From the NCBI RefSeq assembly GCF_000454545.1, contig NZ_CM002139.1:107148-171147 (forward strand): 64,000 bases of DNA, given 5' to 3'. The stretch is from Xanthomonas cassavae CFBP 4642 (lineage in GTDB: Bacteria; Pseudomonadota; Gammaproteobacteria; Xanthomonadales; Xanthomonadaceae). Shown piece by piece: positions 1 through 9,189 of the stretch. Below the pieces are notes generated by a model. The model saw only the letters and a list, made by a program, of their open reading frames with translations, was not told the DNA's origin and ran no database searches. The first letter of the stretch is position 1; each line of letters starts with the position of its first letter. A program made the translations under genes and the position numbers.

Positions 1-501
1 GAGGAAGTTGCCGCCGCCGCACCTCAATCCGCCGTAGCGTCTTTCCATGTAGCGAGCCGCCCATCATAGCCGGCTTTTGCGTTTCGTCAACACCTTGTGA
101 TGTTTTTCGAAACCCCTCGTTCGTCGCTGCGGTGCTTGGAGAAGCGCCGCCGTCCTGAGCGAGGTCGCGCAGTTTATCGAGCCTGTGCAGAAGTGCAAGT
201 ACTTTTTGACACTGTCATGACATCTGCCTGTCTCGGCCGGCAAAGAGGTGGCCGGCCCATGCCTCCACGCGGTTGCATCGCGACGGATCTGCCATGGGCC
301 CATTGGACTCACTGCATATGGCGCGCATCTATAGGGGACTTGTCTAAAGGGGACTTGGCCTACTGGTGAGGTGCTGCACCCATGCGCGACATGCAGGCGC
401 GGCAACCAGAGTCAGGCGATACAGAGGGCGGTATCCAGACGGCAAGCAATACCGCTGGGCAGTGGCTCGGAGAGAATGACCAGCTGAAAGGGAGTGACCC
501 A
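1..501. other. intergenic region upstream of benE
   Basis: No recognisable gene. It holds the leftward promoter candidate at 63-90 and a near-direct repeat of GGGGACTTG around 334-358. Reading frames here translate to compositionally odd, unrecognised peptides and look like chance frames. The frame of benE is open back to an ATG at 382, but that stretch is hydrophilic and does not look like the family's N-terminus. Confidence 0.5.
63..90 (-). promoter_or_regulatory. candidate sigma-70 promoter reading leftward
   Basis: On the minus strand TTGACG (85-90) and TATGAT (63-68) are separated by 16 bases, close to the sigma-70 consensus. Transcription would run off the left edge after about 55 bases. 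A short open frame begins at an ATG at 46-48 on the same strand and continues to the edge, so the promoter probably serves a gene or RNA outside the window. No experimental support; called from consensus match only. Confidence 0.4.
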
Positions 502-1683
502 ATGCCGCCAGCCCGCAGCCTGTTCCGCGACCTGTCCCTGCCTGCGATTGCCGCCGGCGTTGTCACTGTCCTGGTCGGATTCGCCAGTTCGGCGGTGATC
601 GTTTTCGAGGCGGCGCGGCATATGGGTGCGGACCAGGCACAGGTCGCCTCGTGGATGTGGGCACTCGGCTTCGGGATGGGCGTGACCTGCATCGGCTTGT
701 CGCTGCGCTATCGGGTACCGGTGGTCACCGCGTGGTCGACGCCGGGGGCAGCGATGTTGGTCGGAAGCGCGGCCGGAGTTCCGCTGCGAGAGGCGATTGG
801 CGCGTTCGTGGTGGCGGCGGTGTTGGGTATGGCTGCCGGATTCACCGGGGTGTTCGAACGGGCGATCCGCAGGATTCCGGTCTCGCTGGCGTCGGGCATG
901 CTGGCTGGCGTGTTGCTGCGCTTCGGACTGGACCTGTTCGTGGCCATGCAAAGCCAGGTGGCGCTGGCATTGGCGATGCTGGCAACCTACCTGGCGGGAC
1001 GGCGCTGGTTTGGGCGGTACGCAGTGATTGCGACCTTGCTGGTGGGCGTTGCGATCGCAGCCAGCCGCGGATCGATGCACTGGGAGACGGTGCAGCTGGA
1101 ACTGGCCCGCCCTGTGTGGGTGATGCCATCGCTATCGTGGGCGGCGGTGGTCGGGCTGGCGCTTCCGTTGTTCGTGGTCACCATGGCCTCACAGAACGTC
1201 CCTGGCGTGGCGGTGATCCGTGCCTGCGGCTACACGGTGCCGATTTCACCGACGATTGGCTGGATTGGCGTGGTCAATACGCTGCTGGCGCCGTTCGGGG
1301 GCTATGCCTTGAACCTGGCCGCGATCACCGCGGCGATCTGCATGGGCCGAGAGGCGCATGAAGACCCGACGCGGCGCTATGCCGCGGCCGTGAGCGCGGG
1401 CGTGTTCTATGGGGTGATCGGCCTGTTCGGGGCGACCGTGGCGGCGGTGCTGGCGGCGTTTCCGCGCGAGCTGGTGATGGCCCTTGCCGGAATCGCACTG
1501 CTGGGCACGATCGGAAACAGCCTGGCGGCGGCCCTGCGCGAAGACGGCGAACGCGAGGCGGCCTTGATCACCTTTCTGGTCACCGCCTCCGGGCTGACGC
1601 TGGGCGGGATCGGCGCGGCCTTCTGGGGCCTGGTGGCCGGCACGCTCACCTTAGTGGCCTTGCGGCCCAGGACATTGCTTTAG
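502..1683 (+). CDS. benE: BenE-family benzoate/H+ symporter
   Basis: Predicted inner membrane transporter of 393 residues that would import benzoate or a related aromatic acid with protons. The protein is almost entirely hydrophobic helices, with the BenE-like N-terminal stretch around residues 8-50 (LPAIAAGVVTVLVGF, then a VPVVTAWSTPGAAML segment) and typical family length. The frame is open 40 codons further upstream, but the ATG at 502 follows a GGGAGTG ribosome site and starts exactly where family similarity begins. No benzoate catabolic genes are adjacent, so the substrate is inferred from family only. Confidence 0.88.
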   Translation: MPPARSLFRDLSLPAIAAGVVTVLVGFASSAVIVFEAARHMGADQAQVASWMWALGFGMGVTCIGLSLRYRVPVVTAWSTPGAAMLVGSAAGVPLREAIGAFVVAAVLGMAAGFTGVFERAIRRIPVSLASGMLAGVLLRFGLDLFVAMQSQVALALAMLATYLAGRRWFGRYAVIATLLVGVAIAASRGSMHWETVQLELARPVWVMPSLSWAAVVGLALPLFVVTMASQNVPGVAVIRACGYTVPISPTIGWIGVVNTLLAPFGGYALNLAAITAAICMGREAHEDPTRRYAAAVSAGVFYGVIGLFGATVAAVLAAFPRELVMALAGIALLGTIGNSLAAALREDGEREAALITFLVTASGLTLGGIGAAFWGLVAGTLTLVALRPRTLL

Positions 1684-1985
1684 CGCACCTGCTCACTGCT
1701 GCAGTGTGATGTGGCGGCGGACAATACGGATGGGCCACGGGCTCGCGGTCACCCCATCGAGCGCCGTGCAGCGCCTCGCCGATGGGTTGAGCAGATCGGG
1801 GCCGTGCATCAGCAATGCGCTGCCTGAGGCAGGAGCCCGTCAGGCATGTGGCACGGTCACAGCCACTGCGTCGCGCGCGAGCCTTGCTCGCCACCCGGCA
1901 CCCTGCCCTTCGATGCGATGCGCTGCATCACGGCCACAACGGCACCGCAGTGGCGGCTGCGGCGCTGCGTCCTTGTAGGCGGCGC
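1684..1985. other. intergenic region between convergent benE and bphP
   Basis: About 300 bases between the two convergent stop codons. No gene, strong hairpin with a T run, or known repeat is apparent. Confidence 0.5.
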
Positions 1986-3890
1986 TTATTCCGGGTCGCG
2001 CAACTGCAGCAGCCAGTGCGCGGTGACGCCGCTGGGGCTGGGCAAGGGTTCGAGATGGAACTGGCGATACACCGGCGCGCCGTCATGGGTACGCAGCGGC
2101 AAGGTGACATAGGCCGCGCGTCCCAGCCGCAGCGCCTCTTCGAGCAGTTCGACCTTGGCCTTGGCGGCATCGTCGGCCAGCAGCGCGAGGATGTCGCAGC
2201 CGATCAATTCGGCGACCTCGGTCTGGCTCAGGTCGGCAAACGCCGGGTTGACGAACATCAGCCGGTGCACGCCGGCCTGGGCGCCGCGCTCGATGATGGC
2301 CACGCCGTCGCGCAGACGCGACAGCGAGGCTTCGAGCAGGGTGAAGTCCTGCTGGAAGCGCTTACGCTCCATCAGTTCGATCAGCACCCGCAGGCTGCGC
2401 GCCGATTCCAGATGCAGCGGTGCCCACGGGCGGGCACGCCCGCGCACCGTCTGCTGCCACAGGTCGAAGCTCTTGCGTGGCGACAGCCGCGAGTTGGGGA
2501 TGTCCTGCAGCTTGGCCAGCTGCGGGTTGCCGGCCCACTTGATCTGCTGCACCTGCTCACGGCGGGTCCATAGCAGGGCGCTGCGCGATTGCGGCATCAG
2601 CGGGACGAAGATGAATCCGGCCGCCAATGGCGCCAGGTCGGCCAGGTGCGGAAAGACCTCGCCGATCGCATCCACATGCAGCGCGCCCACCGCATCCTCG
2701 CGCAGTGCGTCGTGGTGTGCCGATTCGATGTGGTCGCGGATGCGGCGTAGCGCATCCACATCCGGCGCGCTGCCATGACGGCTGATGTCGTTGCCGTGGA
2801 AGATCGCCACGCCGTCGGCGTCCACTACGTCCATCAGGTCCGGCGCCATGTCCGCCAGCATGTCGACGGTCATGTGCTCGGCGTCGTTGAAATCGGTGAT
2901 CAGCTTTTCGCGGATCGTCAGCAATACCGATTCCAGCCGTGCACGCGCCACTGCCTGCAAGGCGCCGATGCGCCCGGCCAGCGCGCGGGTGACTGCATCG
3001 GTGGCATCGCGCATGGCGTGGCTGGTGAAGTGCCGGCTGTAGTGGTGGCAGGCGATCAGCCCCCACAGCGCGTCGTTGACGACGATCGAGGACACCAGGG
3101 TGGCGGTGACGCCCATGTTGGCCAGGTATTCCAGGTGCACCGGCGAGACGCTGCGCAGGCTGACATCGCTCAGGTCCACCGGCGTGCCCAGGCGCGGATG
3201 CAGGGTGGGCTGGATCGGCGACGGCTGATACCGCACATCGGCGATCTGGCGCACGCGGTTGCGCAGGTATAGCGCGCGCGCCTGCGCGGGGATGTCGCTG
3301 GCCGGGTAATGCAAGCCCAGGTAGGCTTCCAGCTCGGGCTGGCGGGCTTCGGCGATGACATCGCCGTTCCACTCTTCGTCGAAGCGGTACACCATGACCC
3401 GGTCGAAGCCGATCATGCTGCGCAGGCCCTTGGCCGCACGCACGGCGGCCTCGTCGATGCCCGGGTCGCGCTCGATGCTGCGCAACAGCGGCAAGGCTTC
3501 GCGCAGGGTGACATCCATCAGGCGCGCGTCGCGCGGCTCGATCTCGACCAGCCATTGCTCCGGATACAGATGCCAGGCGGCCACCCAGGGGTGATCGGGC
3601 GGCGTGGCACGCGCGGGGAAGCGCGCCTCGGCATGCAGCAGGTGCTGCGCCTGCTCGTCCACCGCGAAAGGCTGCGTCTCGGGGATCTCCAGCACCTGGG
3701 TGTAGGGCATCCCCAGCAGCGACTCCTGCGGCACACCGAGCAGATCGGCGGCGGTGCTGCTGGCCTGCACGATGCGGCCATCGGCCGGTTCGATCACCAA
3801 CAGCACGCCATAGGGCTGGATCAGGCCGGGGATGTGGATCGGCTCGCGCGCGCGCACATCCATGTCCAGGGGTTCGGTGGTCTGGGTCAC
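1986..3890 (-). CDS. bphP: bacteriophytochrome photoreceptor, PAS-GAF-PHY-PAS9, lacking the bilin Cys
   Basis: Red/far-red photoreceptor of 634 residues. The order is PAS (EPIHIPG near residue 16), GAF (YPASDIP near 195, SPVHLEYLANMG near 250, IACHH near 280), PHY, and a C-terminal PAS9 output domain. There is no histidine kinase, as in the characterised Xanthomonas campestris BphP. The start is GTG 3890-3888, which overlaps the TGA of bphO. The residue aligned with the biliverdin-attaching Cys13 of the X. campestris protein is Arg13 (CGC), and no other Cys occurs before the GAF IACHH motif. Covalent chromophore attachment would therefore be lost, although non-covalent binding remains possible. 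Light probably regulates through the PAS9 domain and protein partners. Confidence 0.93.
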   Translation of the reverse strand: MTQTTEPLDMDVRAREPIHIPGLIQPYGVLLVIEPADGRIVQASSTAADLLGVPQESLLGMPYTQVLEIPETQPFAVDEQAQHLLHAEARFPARATPPDHPWVAAWHLYPEQWLVEIEPRDARLMDVTLREALPLLRSIERDPGIDEAAVRAAKGLRSMIGFDRVMVYRFDEEWNGDVIAEARQPELEAYLGLHYPASDIPAQARALYLRNRVRQIADVRYQPSPIQPTLHPRLGTPVDLSDVSLRSVSPVHLEYLANMGVTATLVSSIVVNDALWGLIACHHYSRHFTSHAMRDATDAVTRALAGRIGALQAVARARLESVLLTIREKLITDFNDAEHMTVDMLADMAPDLMDVVDADGVAIFHGNDISRHGSAPDVDALRRIRDHIESAHHDALREDAVGALHVDAIGEVFPHLADLAPLAAGFIFVPLMPQSRSALLWTRREQVQQIKWAGNPQLAKLQDIPNSRLSPRKSFDLWQQTVRGRARPWAPLHLESARSLRVLIELMERKRFQQDFTLLEASLSRLRDGVAIIERGAQAGVHRLMFVNPAFADLSQTEVAELIGCDILALLADDAAKAKVELLEEALRLGRAAYVTLPLRTHDGAPVYRQFHLEPLPSPSGVTAHWLLQLRDPE

Positions 3891-4480
3891 GCGTGCGGCT
3901 CCGCTGCAAGACAGCTGTGGAAGTGGGCGAACATGGCCTGCGCACCGTCAATGGCGGCAGCGCGTGCGCGGGGGGTGTCCAGACAGTGATCGAGCACGGC
4001 CTGGAAACGGCGCCAACCGGCGGGGTCTTCGTCGGCCAGCTCGAAATACTGCAGCGCGTCGGCCAATGCAGGTTGCTGGCGGCGCAGGCCACGGGCAATC
4101 ACCCGCCCGCCCAGCTGCGCGCCTTCGATCACATACAGCATGCCCCAGCGCGCGGCGGCGTCGGTGCCGGCCGGTGGGGCAAGCGGTGCATCCGGCAGTT
4201 GATCGAGCGTGCGTAGATCCGCGCGCAAGGCGGGAACCCGGCGACGATAGTGCCAGCCGTTGCCGACCAGGGTGCTCAGCCAGTCGCCGAAGCGCTCTTC
4301 GAAACCGGCCAGCAAGGCATGGTGCCGGCGCAGGATCAGCGCATAGCGCGCGCGATCGACCTGCCCTTGCCCAAGCGCCTGCATCAGCGGGACCGCTTCG
4401 ACCAGGCGATGCGTGTCCTGGGTGGCATGGCGCAGCGCGCGTGCGGCCGAGGTGGGAACGGCCAGGGTGTCGGAACGCAT
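3887..4480 (-). CDS. bphO: heme oxygenase supplying biliverdin
   Basis: Cytoplasmic heme oxygenase of 197 residues that would cleave heme to biliverdin, the chromophore of the downstream phytochrome. The N-terminal helix carries the family pattern LRHATQDTHRLVE (about residues 16-28) with the His that would be the proximal heme ligand. A GTGA overlap couples it translationally to bphP, the standard bphO-bphP arrangement. Length is normal for bacterial heme oxygenases. Confidence 0.9.
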   Translation of the reverse strand: MRSDTLAVPTSAARALRHATQDTHRLVEAVPLMQALGQGQVDRARYALILRRHHALLAGFEERFGDWLSTLVGNGWHYRRRVPALRADLRTLDQLPDAPLAPPAGTDAAARWGMLYVIEGAQLGGRVIARGLRRQQPALADALQYFELADEDPAGWRRFQAVLDHCLDTPRARAAAIDGAQAMFAHFHSCLAAEPHA

Positions 4481-4579
4481 AGGAAGTCGAGGCGGTGCCG
4501 GGGCACGGAAGACACCAGCCTAGCAGTGCCGGCACGAATCAGAAAAAGCGGGCGCGAGCGTCAGATGAATGCGTTGGCA

Positions 4580-5845
4580 TCAACCGCCGGTGGCAGTGGC
4601 CACGCCACGGCTGCGCCCCGCCCTCGCCCACGCCATCAACCAGCCGGTGGCGAGCAGCACGCCGGCCAGCAGCCACGGCGCACCGGGCAGATGCAGTGGT
4701 GCGCCACGACCGATGAACCGGGCGAACACGTTGGCGAACAGCAGCGGACCGGCGATGCCGGCCAGGCTGACCAGGCTGGTCAGCGCGCCCTGCACGCGGC
4801 CCTGCGCATCGGCGCCGACATCGCGGGTGATCAAGGCCTGCGCCGCCGGGGCGGCGATGGCCCAAAGCGCGCTGATCGGCACCCCGATCAGGAACATGCG
4901 GCCGCTGTCGGCGAAGCCGTAGATGACAAAGCCGACCACCCCGCAGCCCAACCCCAGCAGCAGGGCGCGGCGCTCGCCCAGCCAGCGCACCAGCCGGCCG
5001 ACCAGCAAGGCATTGACGATGATGCTGCAGACCCCCACCCCGGCCAGCACCCAGCTCACTTCGCGCGGGCCCCAGTGGTATTGGTAGCCGGCGAACAGCA
5101 CGAAGATGCTGGGGTAGACGTAATGCGCCAGGTTGGCCAGGAACACCACCGCGGCCAGGCCGAAGACCTGCGGATAGCGGCGCAGCAGCGTGAGCGCGCC
5201 GAGCGGGTTGGCCTGCGACCACTCCAGGCGCGCCGTGCGGCGTTCGGCAGGCAGCGATTCGGGCAGCACCAACCAGCCGTACAGCACGTTCAACAAGGCC
5301 AATCCTGCGGCAAACCAGAACGGCCAGCGCAGGCCGATGCTGCCCAGCCAGCCGCCGATCAGCGGGCCGGCGACAAAACCAATACCGAATGCAGCGCCAA
5401 GCATGCCGAACGCAGCGGCGCGCTTGTCGGCCGGGGTAACGTCGGCGATGTAGGCGTTGGCGGTGGAAAAACTGGCCGAGCACATGCCGGAGATCACCCG
5501 CGCCAGCAGCAGCATCGGCAGGCTGTGGGCGATGGCCATCAGGATGAAGTCCAGCCCCAGCCCCAGGCACGACAGCAGGATCACCGGGCGGCGGCCGAAA
5601 CGGTCCGACAGCGCGCCCTGCAGCGGCGAGCAGGCGAATTGGATGGCGGCGAACAGGAAGCCGAACCAGCCGATCCAGCCGGCGGCCTGCACGTAATCGC
5701 CACCGGTAAAGTGCCGCACCAGGTCCGGCAGCACCGGAATGATCACGCCGAAGGACAGCACGTCGATCAGGACGGTGATGAAGATGAAGATCAGTGCAGC
5801 GCGGCGCCGGCCCGGGGCGGGAGCGGAATCGGGTGGGAGAGTCAT
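4580..5845 (-). CDS. TetA-like MFS drug exporter
   Basis: Inner membrane major facilitator protein of 421 residues with about twelve predicted helices. It begins with FIFITVLIDVLSFGVIIPVLP, typical of the TetA(class A-D)/TCR group, and has the loop 2-3 motif GALSDRFGRRPV (about residues 70-81) and the motif C-like GAAFGIGFVAGPLIGG. The frame is open 38 codons further upstream, but the ATG at 5845 is the natural start just before helix 1. No TetR-type regulator is adjacent, so it is more likely a housekeeping efflux pump than an acquired resistance gene; substrate unknown. Confidence 0.88.
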   Translation of the reverse strand: MTLPPDSAPAPGRRRAALIFIFITVLIDVLSFGVIIPVLPDLVRHFTGGDYVQAAGWIGWFGFLFAAIQFACSPLQGALSDRFGRRPVILLSCLGLGLDFILMAIAHSLPMLLLARVISGMCSASFSTANAYIADVTPADKRAAAFGMLGAAFGIGFVAGPLIGGWLGSIGLRWPFWFAAGLALLNVLYGWLVLPESLPAERRTARLEWSQANPLGALTLLRRYPQVFGLAAVVFLANLAHYVYPSIFVLFAGYQYHWGPREVSWVLAGVGVCSIIVNALLVGRLVRWLGERRALLLGLGCGVVGFVIYGFADSGRMFLIGVPISALWAIAAPAAQALITRDVGADAQGRVQGALTSLVSLAGIAGPLLFANVFARFIGRGAPLHLPGAPWLLAGVLLATGWLMAWARAGRSRGVATATGG

Positions 5846-5949
5846 CGCGCGGCGCAGTTGGGCGAAGCGGCGAGTGTAGCGGTGGATTGGGTGGTTGATG
5901 CTGGTGGCGCCTGGTTGCTGGGAAACCTGGCGTCGTTCGGGTTGCGCCC

Positions 5950-5998
5950 GGATCCTCACCCGCCCCTTCGGGGCACCTTCTCCCAGAGGGGAGAAGGG
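5950..5998. repeat. dispersed double-hairpin intergenic element, copy 1
   Basis: CCTCACCCGCCCC is followed by two hairpins: GCCCC-TTCG-GGGC (5962-5974) and CCTTCTCCC-AGAG-GGGAGAAGG (5976-5997). A second copy lies at 14938-14980 beside jetB. The layout matches a small repeat common between Xanthomonas genes. Here it sits 56 bases downstream of the mutarotase-coding end and could act as a terminator or mRNA 3' stabiliser, but it has no T run. Confidence 0.6.
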
Positions 5999-6052
5999 TT
6001 GGACCTGCGTCCGCGCGCCACTGCTCGCTTGTGGCAGTGAGAGGTGTGGCGG

Positions 6053-6913
6053 TTACTCGACGCTGATGGTCTGGGTCAGGGTATGGCTGGTGCCGGGGGC
6101 CAGTTCGATCACGTCCGGCCCGGCGTTGGCGGCTTCCAGGCAAACGTAGTCGCGCCAGCCCTCGCCCACGTCGGCCATCTTCTTGCCGGCCTCTTCGCCC
6201 GGGTTCCAGGCCACCAGCGAGCGGCTGCCTTCGGTGGCGATGACGATGCGACGGCCGAGCACCGGGTCGGTGAGCGTGTAGCGGCCGCCGGCGTTGACGT
6301 AGATGCGGTCGCTGCGGCCGGGATCGCGCGGGTCGCGCAGGCTCCAGTCGCCTTGCTGGCGATGGGCGGTGGCGTAGTTCTCGTATTTGTCCAGGTAGTC
6401 CAGGCCATCCAGGCCCTGCACGCTGACCTTCAGGGCATCGCCGACACGGAAATAGTTGTGCAGTGCCTGGGTGAAGCGCACCGGAGCGGCGCTGGTGTTC
6501 TCGGTGATCAGGCGCTGCTCCAGGGTGCGGCCGATCCGCAGCGTCATGCGCAGGCGCAACGCCAGGTCGTCGAACACCGGCGGGGTCAGGGTGAGCACCA
6601 CGGTGCCATCGGCTTCGCGGTGGCTCTCGGTGAGCTGCCACGGCGCGGTGCGCACGAAGCCGTGCGCGGGCACCTCGCCGGTCTGGTCCTGGCGACCGAA
6701 ATACGGCCAACACACCGGCGCGCCGCCGCGGATCGGGGTGGGCGGCTGCTTGGCGAGCGGCGACAGCCACATCACGTCCTGACCGCCCTTGGGCACGAAC
6801 GAGAGCAACTGCCCGCCGAACAGGCTGATGGCGGCAGTGGAGAACGGGGTGTCGATCAACAGCGAGGGGAAGCCGTGGAAATCGCCTGTGGTCAGGCCGG
6901 TGGTGTCGGACAT
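6053..6913 (-). other. yeaD: D-hexose-6-phosphate mutarotase domain with possible internal start
   Basis: Residues from the ATG at 6913 form a full-length (286 aa) aldose-1-epimerase-like protein that would interconvert alpha and beta anomers of glucose-6-phosphate. Visible landmarks are GGQLLSF, RGGAPVCWPYFG, HGFVRTAPW and QALHNYFRV, with a C-terminal VWNPG-like VAWNPGEEA. An AAGG stretch lies about 10 bases before the ATG. This supports independent translation as a cytoplasmic enzyme, despite the frame being open into the upstream transglycosylase. Confidence 0.75.
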
Positions 6914-8215
6914 GGGGGATGCCTTGTGGACGCTGGGAGATTGGGCGAATGCGGGATAGGCGGCCGGCAGTTTGAAGGCGGTGCCGCGCACGGCGGCCAT
7001 GCCGGCGAGCGGCGGCGCGGCGCGCAGGGCGGTGAGGATGCGCTGGCCCGGGCGGCCGTCGGCCGGCTGCAGCCCCAGGCGGGTCTGCTCGACCTGGATG
7101 GCGCGGCGGGTAGCGCTGCCGACCATGCCGTCGGCCTCGCCGATCTGGTGACCACGGGCGAGCAGCAACTGTTGCAGGTCGCGCCGTTCCGGGCGGCCCA
7201 GGCCGGGATCGTCGGTGGGCCAGGCGGCCGCCAGGCCGGGGCCGCCACGCAGCCGGTCGGCCAGCAGCGCGATCGACAGCGCATAGCTTTCGGCGGCGTT
7301 GTAGGCGTAGATCGCGTCGTAGTTGCGGAACACCAGGAACGCCGGGCCGGCCGCGCCGGCCGGCAACAGCAGGGCGGCCGGGGTGTCTGCAGGCAGACCG
7401 GTCGGCGCCAGGGCGTTGCCATCGGTGCCGAGCAGACCGGCGGTTTGCCAGGCCTGCAACGGCTGGCGGCGGGTGCGGCCGACCTTGCTGGCATCGAAGC
7501 CCGGCGGCAGGCGCACTTCCATGCCCCAGGGGCGGGCGCGCTCCCAGCCGGCCTTGACCAGATAGTTGGCGGTGGAGGCCAGCGCGTCGGGAATGCTGGC
7601 GACCAGATCGCGGCGGCCATCGTCATCCCCATCGACCGCGATACGCGCGTAGGTCGAGGGCATGAACTGGGTCTGCCCGAAGGCGCCGGCCCAGGAGCCG
7701 GTCAAGCCCTCCGGCGACAGGTCGCCCTGCTGCAGCAGGCCGAGCAAGGCAAGGAATTCACCACGGAAGAACGGCTGGCGGCGGCCTGCGCACGACAGCG
7801 TGGCCAGCGACACCAGCAGCGGGCGCTTGCCGGTGACCCGGCCGTAGTCGCTCTCCACGCCCCAGACCGCCACGATGGTGGCCGGGTCCACGCCGGTCTG
7901 CTCGGATAACCGGGTCAACAGCGCGCGGTGGGTGACCAGCATGGCCTGGCCGTCGCTGACGCGCTGGCTGTCGACCAGGCTGGCGAGGTAGTCCCAGATG
8001 GGGGTGGTGAACTCCGGTTGCGCGTCCAGCAGCGGCAGCACGCTGGGATCGGGCGCCAGGCCGGCGGTGAAACGCTGGAAACTGGCGGCATCCACGCCCT
8101 TGGCAGCGGCCTGGGTCTGCAGGCCAGCCAGACAGCGGTCGAACCCCGGATCGGCCCAGGCAGCCAGCGGCACCAATCCAAGCAGGACTGGCAAGGCGCG
8201 CCGGAACGGCGTCAT
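6053..8215 (-). CDS. lytic murein transglycosylase B-like / peptidoglycan-binding / hexose-6-phosphate mutarotase, one continuous frame
   Basis: A 720-residue frame. Residues 1-22 are a signal peptide (MTPFRRALPVLLGLVPLAAWA). About 25-330 match the MltB-type (SLT_2) transglycosylase, with the catalytic Glu in WGVESDYG and the GAFGQTQFMPSTY motif. About 350-405 are a PG_binding_1 domain. From residue 435 a complete YeaD-type D-hexose-6-phosphate mutarotase follows. No stop codon separates the parts. The first is periplasmic and the second is normally cytoplasmic, so either the second is translated from its own ATG (see 6053-6913) or a stop codon has been lost. The start at 8215 is chosen for the signal peptide; the frame is open another 137 codons upstream without similarity. 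Confidence 0.8.
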   Translation of the reverse strand: MTPFRRALPVLLGLVPLAAWADPGFDRCLAGLQTQAAAKGVDAASFQRFTAGLAPDPSVLPLLDAQPEFTTPIWDYLASLVDSQRVSDGQAMLVTHRALLTRLSEQTGVDPATIVAVWGVESDYGRVTGKRPLLVSLATLSCAGRRQPFFRGEFLALLGLLQQGDLSPEGLTGSWAGAFGQTQFMPSTYARIAVDGDDDGRRDLVASIPDALASTANYLVKAGWERARPWGMEVRLPPGFDASKVGRTRRQPLQAWQTAGLLGTDGNALAPTGLPADTPAALLLPAGAAGPAFLVFRNYDAIYAYNAAESYALSIALLADRLRGGPGLAAAWPTDDPGLGRPERRDLQQLLLARGHQIGEADGMVGSATRRAIQVEQTRLGLQPADGRPGQRILTALRAAPPLAGMAAVRGTAFKLPAAYPAFAQSPSVHKASPMSDTTGLTTGDFHGFPSLLIDTPFSTAAISLFGGQLLSFVPKGGQDVMWLSPLAKQPPTPIRGGAPVCWPYFGRQDQTGEVPAHGFVRTAPWQLTESHREADGTVVLTLTPPVFDDLALRLRMTLRIGRTLEQRLITENTSAAPVRFTQALHNYFRVGDALKVSVQGLDGLDYLDKYENYATAHRQQGDWSLRDPRDPGRSDRIYVNAGGRYTLTDPVLGRRIVIATEGSRSLVAWNPGEEAGKKMADVGEGWRDYVCLEAANAGPDVIELAPGTSHTLTQTISVE

Positions 8216-8638
8216 GGCGCGGTGGCCGACATATGGGCGGCGGTCATGCGATGGAGCGCTCCTGCGGCATTCGATCCGGCGAGGATAGCCAACCTGGCTG
8301 GGTCCTGGGTGCAGGGGGGTGAGGCGCTGCCCGGATGGGCGGGTGCATTTCTGCTTGCCCTGAGGGCAGCGCGTCCTTTCAGCGTGGGAGTGGTCCACCG
8401 GCAGCAGCCACGGCCGCTCCAGATGCATGATGCGGGTGTCGCCCACCACGCCCCGGACAGCCGCACGGCATGGCGCACGGAGACCGGCATTCGGACACCG
8501 GCTGCCCCTGCGCCATCTGCGCTGGGCCGCGTCTGTCTTCCTGGTGGTGTCGTCTTGGTCGCGCCGACTGCTGGCGGTACGCAAGGTCAGGGACGACGGT
8601 ATTCGTCCGCTCTGATTCCAAGGCACCCTACCGCCGGC
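8216..8638. other. intergenic region upstream of the transglycosylase gene
   Basis: About 420 bases between the transglycosylase start and the stop of the small membrane protein gene, both on the minus strand. No coding sequence, tRNA or repeat is recognised. It probably holds the transglycosylase promoter, but no convincing -35/-10 pair stands out. Confidence 0.45.
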
Positions 8639-8845
8639 TCAATTGCCGTCGCCGGTGATGCCGGTCAGCAACGACAGCGTGGGGGTGGACGGGCTGCCCT
8701 CGGCGTTGCGGCGGGAGCGTGCGCGTGGCGGCGCATCGTGGCGCGGCCCGAAGCGGACCATGGCGGTTGCCAGCACTGCCGGCAGCACGACCGCGAAGAC
8801 CACCACCGCCACAAGCACCCATTGCCAGAAATTGAAGGTTGCCAT
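8639..8845 (-). CDS. small single-pass membrane protein, function unknown
   Basis: A 68-residue protein with one strongly hydrophobic helix (about residues 5-29, WQWVLVAVVVFAVVLPAVLA) followed by a basic, Arg/Pro-rich cytoplasmic-type tail. The frame is open 30 codons further upstream, but the ATG at 8845 immediately precedes the hydrophobic segment. It has no recognised domain. The clean topology argues for a real gene, though no neighbour suggests its role. Confidence 0.5.
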   Translation of the reverse strand: MATFNFWQWVLVAVVVFAVVLPAVLATAMVRFGPRHDAPPRARSRRNAEGSPSTPTLSLLTGITGDGN

Positions 8846-9189
8846 GATCGCTATCCCACCCCGCGGCGAGCTCCGCCGGCGCGGCAAGCTTCCCGGATCG
8901 GCTGCGAACGCCATGTCGACAAACGCCGCCGCCACCTGCCGTTGGTCGGATGAATGGCGGGATGCAGCAGCGCGAGGGGTGCCTGGTCATTACCAGCCGC
9001 CGCGGCGGCGCTGACGGCCAAGGGTGTGAGTGCGTTCCGGGCCGGTGGGCCGAGGGTGTGCGGCGTTTGGAAGATCGGGCTGCTTCTGCCTCATCCGCGC
9101 GCCGGGCAGGTTCTTCCGCGAGGAGACGGCACGCGCATGGACCTGTGCGATTGCAGATCCGCGCTGCACTCAGTGGTGGGAACGGCAGG
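8846..9189. other. intergenic region
   Basis: About 340 bases upstream of the small membrane protein gene and downstream of the YchJ-type gene. Nothing recognisable is seen beyond chance frames. Confidence 0.45.

Noticed and set aside
4250..6040. A 596-codon plus-strand frame opposite the MFS exporter and heme oxygenase genes
   Set aside because: Translation is Gln/His/Arg/Ala-rich with no domain; the opposite strand encodes recognisable proteins.
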